Shown: positions 27,305 through 38,170 of the stretch, piece after piece
Numbering within the stretch: position 1 is the stretch's first letter
How the letters are laid out: each line of letters opens with the position of its first letter
NCBI GenBank assembly: GCA_009909035.1
Contig: JAAAOB010000010.1
Coordinates: forward strand, 1 to 64,000
Length of the DNA stretch: 64,000 bases
Source: Bacteroidota bacterium
GTDB lineage: Bacteria > Bacteroidota > Rhodothermia > Balneolales > Balneolaceae
Reading direction: 5' to 3'
Made by a program: the position numbers and the translations under genes
Notes under the pieces: generated by a model
What the model was told of the DNA's origin: nothing
Database searches by the model: none
The model's input: the letters and a program-made list of their open reading frames with translations, nothing else

Positions 27305-27721
27305 CTATTCTTCAACCAGCCCGTTTTCAAGGCCATACGTTTGCCCGTGCGTAACTTTCTCAAGAATATCCCGGGGATTATTGTTTTCATCAACCACAAC
27401 AACAGTAGGAGAGAATGATTTTGCCTCTTCAGGGTCCATTTCGGCATAGGACATAACGATTACACGGTCATCTACCTGGGTCAGACGTGCTGCCGCCCCG
27501 TTCATACAACAAATTCGGCTACCTCTCTCGCCTGGAATCGTGTACGTCTCCAGCCTTGAACCGTTGGTAATATTTACTACCTGCACTTTTTCGTACGGCA
27601 GAAGATTTGCCATTTCAAGAAGTTCCTCATCAATCGTGATACTCCCTTCGTACATAAGGTTTGCTTCCGTTACCCTCATTTGATGAAGCTTTGATTTAAA
27701 CATGGAGAGTTTCATAACCAA
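27305..27721 (-). CDS. panD: Aspartate 1-decarboxylase
   Basis: [74 protein letters not shown], including the Gly-Ser self-cleavage site. Confidence 0.96.
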   Translation of the reverse strand: MVMKLSMFKSKLHQMRVTEANLMYEGSITIDEELLEMANLLPYEKVQVVNITNGSRLETYTIPGERGSRICCMNGAAARLTQVDDRVIVMSYAEMDPEEAKSFSPTVVVVDENNNPRDILEKVTHGQTYGLENGLVEE

Positions 27722-27726
27722 ATGTC

Positions 27727-28614
27727 CTAAAATTCTATTAAAATATTGTCGATAAGCCGGGTATTGCCAAGATAGGCGGCCCCGGCAATGATGTAGCTGC
27801 TTCCTTGGTGCAACGTTTCAACCGGCTTCAGTGTATGTTTATCAAACACATTAATATAATCAATTTTGAACCCTTTTGCTTCAAGCTCACTCCACTGGTG
27901 TTGAATGAGTAGTTTTGGTGTGTGTACGCCCGACGCAATCTGCGATTCTATATATTGAAGTGAGCGATAAAGTCCGGGGGCAGCTACTCGCTCTTTTTTG
28001 TCGAGGTATTGGTTGCGGCTGCTGAGGGCAAGGCCGTCGTTGGCCCGCATAATTGGGCCCGACACAATCTCCACATGATGGTGAAACTCCTGCACCATCC
28101 GCCGGATAATCTCCACCTGCTGGATATCTTTTTGCCCAAAAACCGCAACGTCCGGTTCCACAATATTAAACAGCTTATTGACAACCAGCACCACACCTTC
28201 AAAAAAACCGGGGCGGCTGCCGCCACACATATGATCGTTCAGCGAGTCAATTTCAATGCTGAAGTACTCCGTGCTGTCATAAAGCTGATCCTTATCCGGA
28301 GCGAACACGATATCCACACCGGCTTTCCGGCAAGCCTCAAGATCTTTTTCGAGCTGACGTGGATAGCTCTCGTAATCTTCGTCCGGGGCAAACTGGGTCG
28401 GGTTTACAAATATGGATACCACCACCACGTCGGCTCTCTTTTTAGCAATCTCAACTAACGACAGATGCCCGTCGTGAAGTGCACCCATCGTTGGCACGAA
28501 CCCGATGGTTACGCCCCGCTTTATTCTCTCATTGATCCGTTCACGAACTTCAGCTACTGTCTTGCACAGAACAGGGCTGTCTCCGCTGTCGTCTTCAAAA
28601 GTATCCTGAATCAT
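27727..28614 (-). CDS. panC: Pantothenate synthetase
   Basis: [66 protein letters not shown]. Start trimmed to MIQDTFED. Confidence 0.96.
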   Translation of the reverse strand: MIQDTFEDDSGDSPVLCKTVAEVRERINERIKRGVTIGFVPTMGALHDGHLSLVEIAKKRADVVVVSIFVNPTQFAPDEDYESYPRQLEKDLEACRKAGVDIVFAPDKDQLYDSTEYFSIEIDSLNDHMCGGSRPGFFEGVVLVVNKLFNIVEPDVAVFGQKDIQQVEIIRRMVQEFHHHVEIVSGPIMRANDGLALSSRNQYLDKKERVAAPGLYRSLQYIESQIASGVHTPKLLIQHQWSELEAKGFKIDYINVFDKHTLKPVETLHQGSSYIIAGAAYLGNTRLIDNILIEF

Positions 28615-28626
28615 AATTGTGAGTAA

Positions 28627-28662
28627 AAAAAGAAGCGGTGAGACCTCTCCCACCGCTTTTTA
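28627..28662 (-). terminator. Rho-independent terminator downstream of E2 gene
   Basis: Minus strand AAAAAGCGGTGggagaggtctCACCGCTTcTTTTTTTAC. Confidence 0.8.
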
Positions 28663-28684
28663 AAATTTATGGCTTCTAAAATCC

Positions 28685-30469
28685 TCAGATCGCGCGATCC
28701 GGGTCAAAGTTTTCAAGGAGTTCTTTTACCCGCGAGGTAAACGCTCCGCCGTGTGCGCCGTCAATGATTCTGTGGTCGTAACTCATAGACAAAAACATCA
28801 TGTGGCGTATGGCAATGACGTCGCCTTCGGATGTTTCCCGGACAACGGGCCGTTTTTCAATTACGCCTGTGCCCAGGATGGCAACCTGGGGCTGGTTAAT
28901 AATCGGGGTCCCCATCAGATTACCAACGCTCCCGTAGTTTGTCAGTGTGATGGTGCCTCCCACAAGATCATCGGGGCTGAGCTCTTTGTTTCTTGCTTTG
29001 GCAGCAAGATCGGAGACCGATTTCGCGAGGCCCGCCAGGTTTTTATCTTGTGCCTGCTTGATCACCGGAACAATAAGGCCGCCTTTTCCACCTTCGCCAA
29101 GGGCAACGGCAATACCAAAGTTAATATCTTTTTTAAGGATGATGTCATCCCCGTCTATGGAGCTGTTTATAAGTGGATATTCGCCAATGGCTTTGATAAA
29201 TGCCTCTATGAAAATGGGCGTAAATGTAAGATTGGTGCCTGTCTGTTCATAAAATTTCTTCTTATTGGCATTCCTCCACTTCACGATGTTGGTGACATCC
29301 ACTTCGCTGAACGTGGATACGTGTGCCGATGTCTGCTTGGAACGAACCATATGCTCCGCAATCATTTTGCGCATCCGGTCCATTTTTATGACCTCCACAT
29401 TTTCATGCGGCCGGCTGACGTTCAGCTCGCCTGCCGATATTTTTCCATCCCCGGACGCTGCTTTTGCCGCCTGCGTTTTCGATGTTGGCTTGCGAAGTCC
29501 GCCCGTTGCAGCCGTTGCTTTTTCAGTTTTACCAGCCTTACGATCCTCGATATAGGATAGAATGTCCTCTTTTGAAACACGGCCACCCTGACCGCTTCCC
29601 TCAATCGATTCAAGCTCTTCCTGAGATATCCCCTCTTCTGTGGCAATTGAGCGCACCAACGGTGAGAAAAATCTACCGTCATTTCCAATACGCTGTGGCT
29701 CTGAGCCGCCACTTTCAGCTGCCGGGGCAGCGGCTTGATCTTCCTGTGTTGAGGAGACTTCAGCGTTCTCCTTTTTCGACGATTCTTTGGGTTGTGTCGG
29801 CTTGCTGCTGCCGCCACCCGCAGTTTTTCCGGTTGTAATGATCGCAATCGCCTGGCCCACTTCAACGGTATCACCCGCTTCCACCAGAATTTCGGCCAGT
29901 ATGCCCGCCTCCGGAGACGGCACCTCCGTATCCACTTTGTCCGTAGCAATTTCCAGGAGCGGCTCATCAACGTCTACTGAATCGCCTACCTGCTTGATCC
30001 ACTCAATGACTTCACCTTCCATCACAGATTCGCCCATTTGCGGCATCACCACTTCAATACGCTCACCTTCACCATCATCAGATGATGTATCTCTGTCATC
30101 GGTCTCTGCTTCTGCCGGCTCCCTCTCCTGTGCGCCTGAGGCTTCTTCATCATCCGTTTCAACCTCAGCTTCTTCTGAACCGCTATCCTGGCTTCCATCT
30201 TCAGCCGGGGCAGATTCAGGTGCTTCTCCTTCTGTGTCGATCACGCAGATCGCCTGCCCGACCTCTACCGTTTCATCTGCTTCCACAAGAATTTCAACAA
30301 GCGTTCCCGCCTCCGGCGAAGGGACTTCCGTATCTACTTTGTCAGTGGCAATTTCAAGGAGTGTTTCATCCACCTCAACGGTGTCTCCTACCTCTTTCAT
30401 CCATTCAATAACTGTACCTTCCATTACCGATTCGCCCATTTGGGGCATCACCACTTCGACCTTTGCCAT
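28685..30469 (-). CDS. sucB: 2-oxoacid dehydrogenase E2 (dihydrolipoamide succinyltransferase-like) with two lipoyl domains
   Basis: Two lipoyl domains (MPQMGESVMEG...EIATDKVDTEVPSPEAG), peripheral subunit-binding domain SPLVRSIATEEGISQEELESIEGSGQGGRVSKEDIL, catalytic SYDHRIIDGAHGG. Symbol tentative (could be odhB or a branched-chain E2). Confidence 0.88.
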   Translation of the reverse strand: MAKVEVVMPQMGESVMEGTVIEWMKEVGDTVEVDETLLEIATDKVDTEVPSPEAGTLVEILVEADETVEVGQAICVIDTEGEAPESAPAEDGSQDSGSEEAEVETDDEEASGAQEREPAEAETDDRDTSSDDGEGERIEVVMPQMGESVMEGEVIEWIKQVGDSVDVDEPLLEIATDKVDTEVPSPEAGILAEILVEAGDTVEVGQAIAIITTGKTAGGGSSKPTQPKESSKKENAEVSSTQEDQAAAPAAESGGSEPQRIGNDGRFFSPLVRSIATEEGISQEELESIEGSGQGGRVSKEDILSYIEDRKAGKTEKATAATGGLRKPTSKTQAAKAASGDGKISAGELNVSRPHENVEVIKMDRMRKMIAEHMVRSKQTSAHVSTFSEVDVTNIVKWRNANKKKFYEQTGTNLTFTPIFIEAFIKAIGEYPLINSSIDGDDIILKKDINFGIAVALGEGGKGGLIVPVIKQAQDKNLAGLAKSVSDLAAKARNKELSPDDLVGGTITLTNYGSVGNLMGTPIINQPQVAILGTGVIEKRPVVRETSEGDVIAIRHMMFLSMSYDHRIIDGAHGGAFTSRVKELLENFDPDRAI

Positions 30470-30684
30470 GGTATTTTTTTCTTTAACGTGTTATTAGAGA
30501 CCTGATGTTGAGATTCATTTTCGTAGTCTCAAAGATCAGAATAATCGGGTTTAGATCAAAATAGATGCTTGAGACAAAAAAACAGCATCAGCTTCACAGT
30601 TGAAGCGTTTACGGGAGGGGGCTGAGATACACGGAAGCGCTTTTTGTGATGTCAGGTTTCATTCGTTGGCTGGCTCCTGTTGAA

Positions 30685-30725
30685 CTAAAAAGAGACCTTT
30701 CCAGCCGCATACCGGCAAGTCTCTT
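30685..30725 (-). terminator. Rho-independent terminator downstream of ftsH
   Basis: Minus strand AAGAGAC-ttgccggtatgcggctggaaag-GTCTCTTTTTAGTT. Confidence 0.65.
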
Positions 30726-30736
30726 CCGGATACCCT

Positions 30737-32680
30737 TTATGATTTCTGCTTTCCCGCCGGTCTCTTTTCGATCAGCTCCTCGACCTTCTCGCCGGGGATC
30801 TCTTCTTTTTCAATCAGGAGGGCGGCCACGCCGTCAAGCACCTCTCGGTTCTCTTCAAGAGTCTGGAGTGCGCGGTCGAATGCTTCCTGCGAGATGGCTT
30901 TCACCTCTTCATCAATTTCACGGGCTGTTGAATCGCTGTACTCCCGCTGGCGGCTCATATCCCGGCCAAGGAACACCTCTTGTTCCGAACTGCCGAATGA
31001 GATATGCCCAAACCGTTTACTCATCCCCCACTCCGTCACCATTTTCCTGGATAGCTGGGCTACCTGCTTCAGGTCATTTTGCGCGCCGCTGGTAGCTGTA
31101 TCAAAAATCAGCTGCTCGGCTGCACGTCCTCCCATCACCACGGCCAGGCGGTCGAGCAGGTATTCGCGGTTGTAGAGATATTTCTCTTTCTCCGGCAGCT
31201 GTTGGGTAACACCCATCGCCTTGCCGCGCGGAACAATCGTAACTTTGTGGATGGGGTCAGAATGCGGAAGCACCGCAGCCACAAGCGCATGGCCCGCCTC
31301 GTGGTAGGCAAGCATTTTCTTCTCCTCCTCACTGATCTGCATACCCTCCCGTTTCAGGCCCATCATCACTTTATCGCGGGCCTTGTCAATATCATCCATG
31401 GTAACTTCATTCCTTTTTTCACGGCCGGCATAAAGTGTGGCCTCGTTGAGTAAATTCTCCAAGTCGGCTCCGCTAAAACCCGGTGTACTGCGAGCAATTC
31501 GTTCAAAATCGACCTCATCACTGATGGGTTTATTTTTCGCATGTAGTTTCAGTATATCGATGCGTGCATTTTGAGAAGGCAGATCCACCGTAACCTGCCG
31601 GTCGAACCGGCCGGGCCGCAGCAGTGCCTGATCCAGGATGTCCGGCCTGTTCGTTGCCCCCATCACCACCACACTTTCACTCGGTTCAAACCCATCCAGC
31701 TCCGAAAGCAGCTGGTTCAGCGTCTGTTCGCGCTCATCGTGTCCGCCGCCAAGCCCGGCACCTCTCTGGCGGCCGATGGAGTCAAGCTCATCAATAAAAA
31801 TAATACTGGGTGAGCTCTCTTTCGCTTTTTTAAACATCTCGCGAACCCGTTTGGCACCCACGCCCACGAACATTTCCATAAAGTCAGATCCCGTGATGGT
31901 GAAAAATGGAACCTCAGCCTCGCCGGCTGTTGCTCTTGCAAGCAATGTTTTTCCGGTTCCGGGAGGTCCTACTAAAAGCATTCCTTTAGGAAGTTTGGCG
32001 CCAAGCTCCTCATATCGCTCGGGATTGCGCAGGAATTCAATTACTTCGCGAAGTTCTGTTTTGGCTCCCTCCTGGCCTGCTACATCATCAAATCGCGTCT
32101 TCTGTTTTGATGGGTCCTGCAGCTTAGCCTGGCTTTTCCCGATGTTAAAAAGTCCGCGCCCCTGGGCCTGCATCCGCCTGTAAAATGTAAATCCGATAAG
32201 GAGAAAAAGGATGAGTGGAAAAGCAAACATTAAAAAATACCACCAGAACTCCCCCGTTTCAGGCTCTGCGGAAACCGTTACATTCCGCTCCTCCAGGATG
32301 CTGAATAGCTGATCGTCACCAAATGAGGGAATGTAGGTAGTAAATGAATCATATGCTGTTGTGTCGTCCGCTGCCTCTTTAAGCCGGCGGCTCTCTTTCA
32401 GCTCGCCGTTGATCCTGTCTCCCTGAACATGAACAGTCCGGATGTTATCATCTTTCAGCTCTTGTCTGAACTTGCTGTATTCGATCTCCGGTGTTGAATT
32501 CAAAAAATCGTTACTTGATGCCACATACCAAAAGAGAAATACAAAAAAGAGCAGAATCCAGAAAAAAGTACCGTTTCCGGGAGATTTGCCGCCCGGGGGT
32601 GTCCCCGGCTTCTTCCTCTTTTTTTTGTTATCTGGCGACGCGCCGGCATCATCATTCTGGTTCTTCTCTTTATCTGTCAC
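30737..32680 (-). CDS. ftsH: ATP-dependent zinc metalloprotease FtsH
   Basis: [61 protein letters not shown] zinc site ([12 protein letters not shown]). Confidence 0.97.
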   Translation of the reverse strand: MTDKEKNQNDDAGASPDNKKKRKKPGTPPGGKSPGNGTFFWILLFFVFLFWYVASSNDFLNSTPEIEYSKFRQELKDDNIRTVHVQGDRINGELKESRRLKEAADDTTAYDSFTTYIPSFGDDQLFSILEERNVTVSAEPETGEFWWYFLMFAFPLILFLLIGFTFYRRMQAQGRGLFNIGKSQAKLQDPSKQKTRFDDVAGQEGAKTELREVIEFLRNPERYEELGAKLPKGMLLVGPPGTGKTLLARATAGEAEVPFFTITGSDFMEMFVGVGAKRVREMFKKAKESSPSIIFIDELDSIGRQRGAGLGGGHDEREQTLNQLLSELDGFEPSESVVVMGATNRPDILDQALLRPGRFDRQVTVDLPSQNARIDILKLHAKNKPISDEVDFERIARSTPGFSGADLENLLNEATLYAGREKRNEVTMDDIDKARDKVMMGLKREGMQISEEEKKMLAYHEAGHALVAAVLPHSDPIHKVTIVPRGKAMGVTQQLPEKEKYLYNREYLLDRLAVVMGGRAAEQLIFDTATSGAQNDLKQVAQLSRKMVTEWGMSKRFGHISFGSSEQEVFLGRDMSRQREYSDSTAREIDEEVKAISQEAFDRALQTLEENREVLDGVAALLIEKEEIPGEKVEELIEKRPAGKQKS

Positions 32681-32841
32681 GGTAATTCATTATCAGTTTT
32701 ATAGTTATTCTGAACGCCACTCTACTACAACCAGTTGCGATCAATCAGCTTATATAATGTTTTTTTCGGATAAATAATTTATAGTCAAGGCATAACAGTG
32801 TCTCGAATCAAAGTTTAAACAACTCTTTTACGCCCTGCAAT

Positions 32842-34575
32842 TCAACTACTAAGATCATCATATTTTACTGAACGTTCTCCTTTATCGCCGCTATCCATTA
32901 TTTCCAGGATTTTTTTCACTGCTTCATGCGATGTCCTGTGAAAATGGTCTCTTCCCAGGTATTCTTCCAATCCCGATCGCTCCACGATATCTCGGACCGG
33001 CCCCTTTAATCCCGCCAGGTAGAGCTCCATATCCCAGCTGTCAAGTGTTTTCACGATCGATGAGATCGACTCAATGGCCGTTGTATCCAAAATGTTTATG
33101 CTGCTCCCGTCTATAATCACGTACCGGGTCTCTTTGTCTTGACGGCGACTCTTTTCAAGGATAAAATCTCTGAAAAATTCGGCATTCATAAACGAAAACG
33201 ATGCGTCCAGGCGGAGTATCAGGATCCCCTTAATCTTCGTAGCGTCTGGGTTTCGCTGCAGGTTTTTATACGACTGGGTGTTTGGAATCAGCCCCAGCTC
33301 CGCCACGGTGGGGCGGCTTGATTTATAGACCATCAGCAGCATCGACGCCCCTACACCCATCAAAATACCTTCTTGAATACCGATAAACAGCGTGCAGAAG
33401 AAGGTAAAAAACGCAATGCCGGCTTCGCTTCTCTTCGTGTTAACAAGAAATTTAACCTCTTGTATGTCGATCAATCCAAAAACCGAAACAATGATGATTG
33501 CTGCTAAAATCGGCATTGGCAAATAGTAAAATGCTGATGTAAGAAACAGGAGCGTTACAATAATGACTGCGCTTGCAAATACATTGGCAAGTGCCGTCTC
33601 AGCACCCGCATCATCTGAAGCGGCTGACCTGGAAAAGCTCGCTGATATCGGCAGGGAACTAAAGAGACTTCCCATAAAATTGGATGCGCCTACCGCAATA
33701 AGCTCTTGATTCGAATCCACAATATATCCGTGCCGTTTTCCAAACACCTTCCCCAGGGAGGTAATCGTCATGAATTGTACAAGAGCAAGAGTAAGGGCGG
33801 TTGGCAATAGCTGGACAATCGTTTCATAGTTCAATGCAAGAACGGTGAGCGGAGGCAGGCCTTCAGGAATCGTACCCACAATATCTACCTCCTGCCTCTC
33901 AATCCCGGTATACCAGGCCATTGCCGTACTTGCCACAAGTATAATCACGGCGCCTGGAATTTTCGGTACAATCTTTTTTAATAGAATCAGCAGAATGATT
34001 GCTGATCCACCCCAGATTAGCGATGCTACATGAATACCACCCAGCTTGCCGGTAAACTCCAAAATAATCAAAATCATATTCTGTGTTCCGCTCATCTCTA
34101 CCCCGAAGAGATTATCGAGCTGAGTTAATGCAATGATGATCGGTGCAGCCATAATGAACCCCGTAATGACGGGTCTTGAAAAAATATTGAGCAAGCTGCC
34201 AAGACGAGATGCTCCCATGAGCAGCTGAAGGATGCCCGTCATAATCGTGAGAAGAATCACCAGCCCCACGGGATCTTTATTCATCGAAGTAGCCACTACG
34301 CTAACCCCCGCTGCAACGATGAGCATATCGATTGCTACGGGACCAACGGACAAGTGCCGGGAACTGGCAAACAGTGGGTAGAGAAGCAGGGGAATGACAC
34401 CCGCATAGAGTCCGTAAATCGGTGGCACGCCCGCAATCACAGCATAGGCCATTCCCTGCGGAATCAACATGATGCCGGTTGTCAGCCCGGCTTTAAGATC
34501 TCCGGTACATTTATTTTTATTGTAGCCGGGAAGCCAATCCAAAATGTTGAAAACAGATTCAATCCGTTTTTTCAT
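32842..34575 (-). CDS. SulP family inorganic anion transporter with STAS domain
   Basis: DLKAGLTTGIMLIPQGMAYAVIAGVPPIYGLYAGVIPLLLYPLFASSRHLSVGPVA; STAS domain YVIIDGSSINILDTTAIESI. Confidence 0.95.
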   Translation of the reverse strand: MKKRIESVFNILDWLPGYNKNKCTGDLKAGLTTGIMLIPQGMAYAVIAGVPPIYGLYAGVIPLLLYPLFASSRHLSVGPVAIDMLIVAAGVSVVATSMNKDPVGLVILLTIMTGILQLLMGASRLGSLLNIFSRPVITGFIMAAPIIIALTQLDNLFGVEMSGTQNMILIILEFTGKLGGIHVASLIWGGSAIILLILLKKIVPKIPGAVIILVASTAMAWYTGIERQEVDIVGTIPEGLPPLTVLALNYETIVQLLPTALTLALVQFMTITSLGKVFGKRHGYIVDSNQELIAVGASNFMGSLFSSLPISASFSRSAASDDAGAETALANVFASAVIIVTLLFLTSAFYYLPMPILAAIIIVSVFGLIDIQEVKFLVNTKRSEAGIAFFTFFCTLFIGIQEGILMGVGASMLLMVYKSSRPTVAELGLIPNTQSYKNLQRNPDATKIKGILILRLDASFSFMNAEFFRDFILEKSRRQDKETRYVIIDGSSINILDTTAIESISSIVKTLDSWDMELYLAGLKGPVRDIVERSGLEEYLGRDHFHRTSHEAVKKILEIMDSGDKGERSVKYDDLSS

Positions 34576-34742
34576 CTGTCACCGCCTCTGGCTTGTTGAA
34601 CTGATTGATCCATACACCATTAAAAAACCGCTGATTTGTCGCTCTTTTTTTTACACTTACTACAGGTTGCTCAATTCACTAAAGTTTATAGATTACACTA
34701 TTAGAATTCAATTCCAAAACCGGAACTTAAATTTACGACGAT

Positions 34743-35228
34743 ATGGATAACCACCCTGATTTTGAACTTAGAAACAGACTGATAAAACACATTAAAGGCG
34801 GGCAGGCGTTTGCTCCCGTTGGAGGGCTTCTGCAAAAGATCTCTTTCGGTCAGCTGGGGACTGCACCCGCCAACCTCCCGTACTCATTTTTCCAGGTATT
34901 CTGGCACATGCGGTTTGCCCAGCTCGATATCCTGGATTACTGCAAAAATGATGCATACCAGCTGCCCAACTGGCCCGGCGATTACTGGCCGGCCCACCGG
35001 GAGCCGAAGAACAGTGAGGAATGGACAGATTTAAAAAAAGCTTTTTTTAACGAACGTGATGAGTTTTGCAACTTGATCAGTAATACGTCAAACGATCTTT
35101 TTGAGCCCTTGCCACAAAACCCTGACCACACCCTGTTTCGGCAAGCCGAGATCCTTATCATGCATACAGCCTATCATACAGGACAACTCCATATGCTGTA
35201 TAGGCTGCTAAACCGTTCCTCATCTTAA
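34743..35228 (+). CDS. DinB family protein
   Basis: LPYSFFQVFWHMRFAQLDILDYC...LIMHTAYHTGQLHMLYRLL: DinB-like four-helix metal-binding histidines. Confidence 0.8.
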   Translation: MDNHPDFELRNRLIKHIKGGQAFAPVGGLLQKISFGQLGTAPANLPYSFFQVFWHMRFAQLDILDYCKNDAYQLPNWPGDYWPAHREPKNSEEWTDLKKAFFNERDEFCNLISNTSNDLFEPLPQNPDHTLFRQAEILIMHTAYHTGQLHMLYRLLNRSSS

Positions 35229-35350
35229 AAATGTAAACGCTTTCACCCGGCGGGTTGTTTGCAATAGTATGTGCTTCAAAATTACATCAAGTTTACACCT
35301 TATGTTGTGCAACAGATGTTTTTTCCTATACCAACAAAGATTTTTTATAC

Positions 35351-36772
35351 ATGCCCCGAACATCCATTTCAAATTGCCTTATAACCATCTCGGGCATCTT
35401 TCTTCTATTGACAGGATGTAAATCGCAAAACGAGGCTATCGCTCCGCCTGTCAAAGCCCCGCAATCCTTTTCTGAGAATGGTGACCAGGCGATCCCCGAT
35501 CGGTGGTGGACGTCGTTCAACGACACTACCCTGAATGCAGTTGTGGACAGTGCGCTGCAGGACAATTTTGATCTTCTTACGGCCTGGGAGCGATTGCGGG
35601 CGGCAGAGGCAGTCGTCGACCGGGAATCCTCTCTTTTCTATCCCAGCCTGGAAGCCACCGCCGGTGCAGAAGCAAGCAGAAGAGACGGGGACGATGAATT
35701 TTCAGACACTGAAAATCTACAGCTTGGCCTCTCATCGGAATATGAGATTGATCTTTGGGGACGCATTCAATCCGCCGTGGATGCTGAACGGTTCCGGGCC
35801 AACGCCACCTTTGCCGATTTTCAAACCGCAGCCCTCACCCTCTCTGCGGAAATTACCCGGACCTGGTATCAGCTGGCCGATGCCCAGAACCAGGTAGAGC
35901 TGATTGATGATCAGATCAACACGAATCTGACCGTCCTGGAACTCCTGAAAAACAGGCTTCAGACTGACCAGGTGGAGGGTGTGGACGTGATCCGCCAGGA
36001 GCAGCTCGTTGAAGCCACCCGCGAGCAGAAAGCAAATGAAGAATCCCGGGTGGAAACACTTGAAAACCAACTGGCTGTGCTTCAGGGCAAAACGCCTCAA
36101 TCGGGCGTTGAGCAGGTGCCGGAACTTCTTCCGGAGCTGCCGCCGCTGCCCGACACCGGTGTGCCGGTTACCCTGGTAGAGCGGCGGCCGGATGTACAGT
36201 TCGCCTTCTATTCTCTGATGGCGGCCGACCGGGATCTTGCATCTGCAATCAGCAACCGGTTTCCTCGATTAACACTTTCCGCATCCGCTGCCACATCCGC
36301 CGGGAATGCCGGCAACCTGTTTCAAACCTGGGCACTCTCCGTAGCCGGCAACGCGCTTGCACCTCTTTTCTTTGGAGGAGAACTGCGTGCCGAGGTTGAC
36401 CGCAGCGAAGCCGTAAAACAGCAGCGCCTGTATGAATATGGGCAAACCATATTGACGGCATTCCAAGAAGTGGAAGACGCATTGGTGCAGGAAAAAAAAC
36501 AGAAGCAAGCCATTCAGAGCCTTGAACGGCAGGTAGATCTTGCCAACCAGGCGTATGATCAGCTTCAGGTCCGATACCTGAACGGCGACGGCAACTATCT
36601 TGATGTTCTGACGGCCCTTGACGATATCCAGCAGCTGCAACGAAACCTGTTATCTGCCCGGTTACTACTGATAGAGTTCAGGATCTCGCTTTATCGCTCC
36701 CTCGCCGGATCATTTGAAACCGAATTAATGGCTCTTGAAAACGAACGAACAATCAAAAATATAAAACCATAA
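35351..36772 (+). CDS. Efflux transporter outer membrane subunit (TolC/NodT family lipoprotein)
   Basis: Lipobox FLLLTGC; WWTSFNDTTLNAVVDSALQDNFDLLTAWERLRAAEA; LVERRPDVQFAFYSLMAADRDLASAISNRFPRLTLSAS. Start set at MPRTS. Confidence 0.92.
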   Translation: MPRTSISNCLITISGIFLLLTGCKSQNEAIAPPVKAPQSFSENGDQAIPDRWWTSFNDTTLNAVVDSALQDNFDLLTAWERLRAAEAVVDRESSLFYPSLEATAGAEASRRDGDDEFSDTENLQLGLSSEYEIDLWGRIQSAVDAERFRANATFADFQTAALTLSAEITRTWYQLADAQNQVELIDDQINTNLTVLELLKNRLQTDQVEGVDVIRQEQLVEATREQKANEESRVETLENQLAVLQGKTPQSGVEQVPELLPELPPLPDTGVPVTLVERRPDVQFAFYSLMAADRDLASAISNRFPRLTLSASAATSAGNAGNLFQTWALSVAGNALAPLFFGGELRAEVDRSEAVKQQRLYEYGQTILTAFQEVEDALVQEKKQKQAIQSLERQVDLANQAYDQLQVRYLNGDGNYLDVLTALDDIQQLQRNLLSARLLLIEFRISLYRSLAGSFETELMALENERTIKNIKP

Positions 36773-36785
36773 AGAGACAAATTAC

Positions 36786-37976
36786 ATGAATCGGAAAAAG
36801 ACGCTTTTTATTAGTCTTGCCATCTTGCTGGCCGGCAGTCTTATCACCCTGGTTATTTTCAATACGGAGCCGACGGCGTCTCGTTCCGGAGCTTCCGTGG
36901 AAACAGCCATGCTGGTGGATGTGATTCAGGTTGAACGAGATACCTATACGCCAACCATCAGAGCCACAGGCACTGTTGAGCCGTCTCAGGATATAATGCT
37001 GAGCCCCCGCGTAGAGGGAGAAATTATCGATAGATCAGAAAATTTTACACCGGGCGGATATGTGAAAAAAGGAGAAATCCTTCTGCAGATCGATCCTTCT
37101 GATTACCAGAATACGCTTCAGCAGCGCAAAAGTGAACTGCGGCGCGCCGAGGCAGACTTGACCATCGAAATGGGGCAGCAGAATATAGCAGAACAGGATT
37201 ACGCTCTCCTCGACGATACGCTTACAGGTGAAACCAAAGCCCTGGTATTGCGCGAACCCCAGCTCAACACCGCACGCGCCATGGTGGAATCAGCCAGGGC
37301 TTCCCTGCGGCAGGCAGAATTGAATGTAGAACGAACCACGATCCGCGCCCCGTTCGATGCCTATATCCTCAGCCGGAATGCAAATATAGGATCCCAGGTC
37401 TCACCCGGAGACGATTTAGGCCGGCTGGTAGGTCTTGAAACCTACTGGGTGTCAGCCACGGTTCCAGCCTCAAACCTGCGCTGGATATCCATACCCAACA
37501 ACGGCGAGGATGGGGCAGAAGTAACCATCCGCAACAGAACCGCCTGGAACGATGATGAACACAGAATGGGCCGCATTCACCGGCTGGTTGGGGCACTGGA
37601 GGATCAAACCCGGATGGCGCGTCTGCTCATTTCCGTGCCTGATCCGCTCAGCTATCAAACCGAAAACTCCGGGCGACCCCCGCTGATGCTCGGCTCATTT
37701 GTGGAAACAAGGATCCAGGCGGATGAGCTACCAGACGTGATTCGGCTGAACCGGGATTATGTGCGGCAAAACGATACCGTCTGGGTGATGGAACAGGGCA
37801 CCCTGCAGATCCGTGAGGCCGACATCCTGTTCCGCGACGCCGATTACGCCTACATCACCGAAGGCCTGGAAGATGGAGACCAGGTGGTGACCACCAACCT
37901 GAGCACCGTTGTGGAGGGATCGCCACTCCGGGTGGACGGTTCCGAACCGGCAGAAACCGGCATACCTGATGAGTAA
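36786..37976 (+). CDS. Efflux RND transporter periplasmic adaptor subunit
   Basis: ATGTVEPSQDIMLSPRVEGEIIDRSENFTPGGYVKKGEILLQIDPSDYQ; RTTIRAPFDAYILSRNANIGSQV. Confidence 0.95.
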   Translation: MNRKKTLFISLAILLAGSLITLVIFNTEPTASRSGASVETAMLVDVIQVERDTYTPTIRATGTVEPSQDIMLSPRVEGEIIDRSENFTPGGYVKKGEILLQIDPSDYQNTLQQRKSELRRAEADLTIEMGQQNIAEQDYALLDDTLTGETKALVLREPQLNTARAMVESARASLRQAELNVERTTIRAPFDAYILSRNANIGSQVSPGDDLGRLVGLETYWVSATVPASNLRWISIPNNGEDGAEVTIRNRTAWNDDEHRMGRIHRLVGALEDQTRMARLLISVPDPLSYQTENSGRPPLMLGSFVETRIQADELPDVIRLNRDYVRQNDTVWVMEQGTLQIREADILFRDADYAYITEGLEDGDQVVTTNLSTVVEGSPLRVDGSEPAETGIPDE

Positions 37977-38049
37977 TGATAGCAGAAATGATCATGAAAC
38001 AACTGTCGAGCAAATGTAAAATTTAAGGCAACATAAGTTGTTCCGAAGC

Positions 38050-38092
38050 TTCCCTCCATGTCAAGTCCCGTTCGGGCACGACAGGGAGGGAA
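38050..38092. repeat. Long inverted repeat between RND adaptor and permease genes
   Basis: TTCCCTCCATGTC (38050-38062) pairs with GACAGGGAGGGAA (38080-38092), one mismatch in 13; inner CCCGttCGGG. Confidence 0.8.
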
Positions 38093-38170
38093 CGGGGGTG
38101 AGTCAGAACGTACTCCCTTAAAAAGCATCGGCTAAAATCTTTACCACAACAATCGCATTCAAGTTTGTAG

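Noticed and set aside
29787-30497. 236-aa plus-strand Ser/Thr-rich ORF opposite sucB
   Set aside because: Low-complexity mirror of the acidic linkers and duplicated lipoyl domains; not a real repeat protein.
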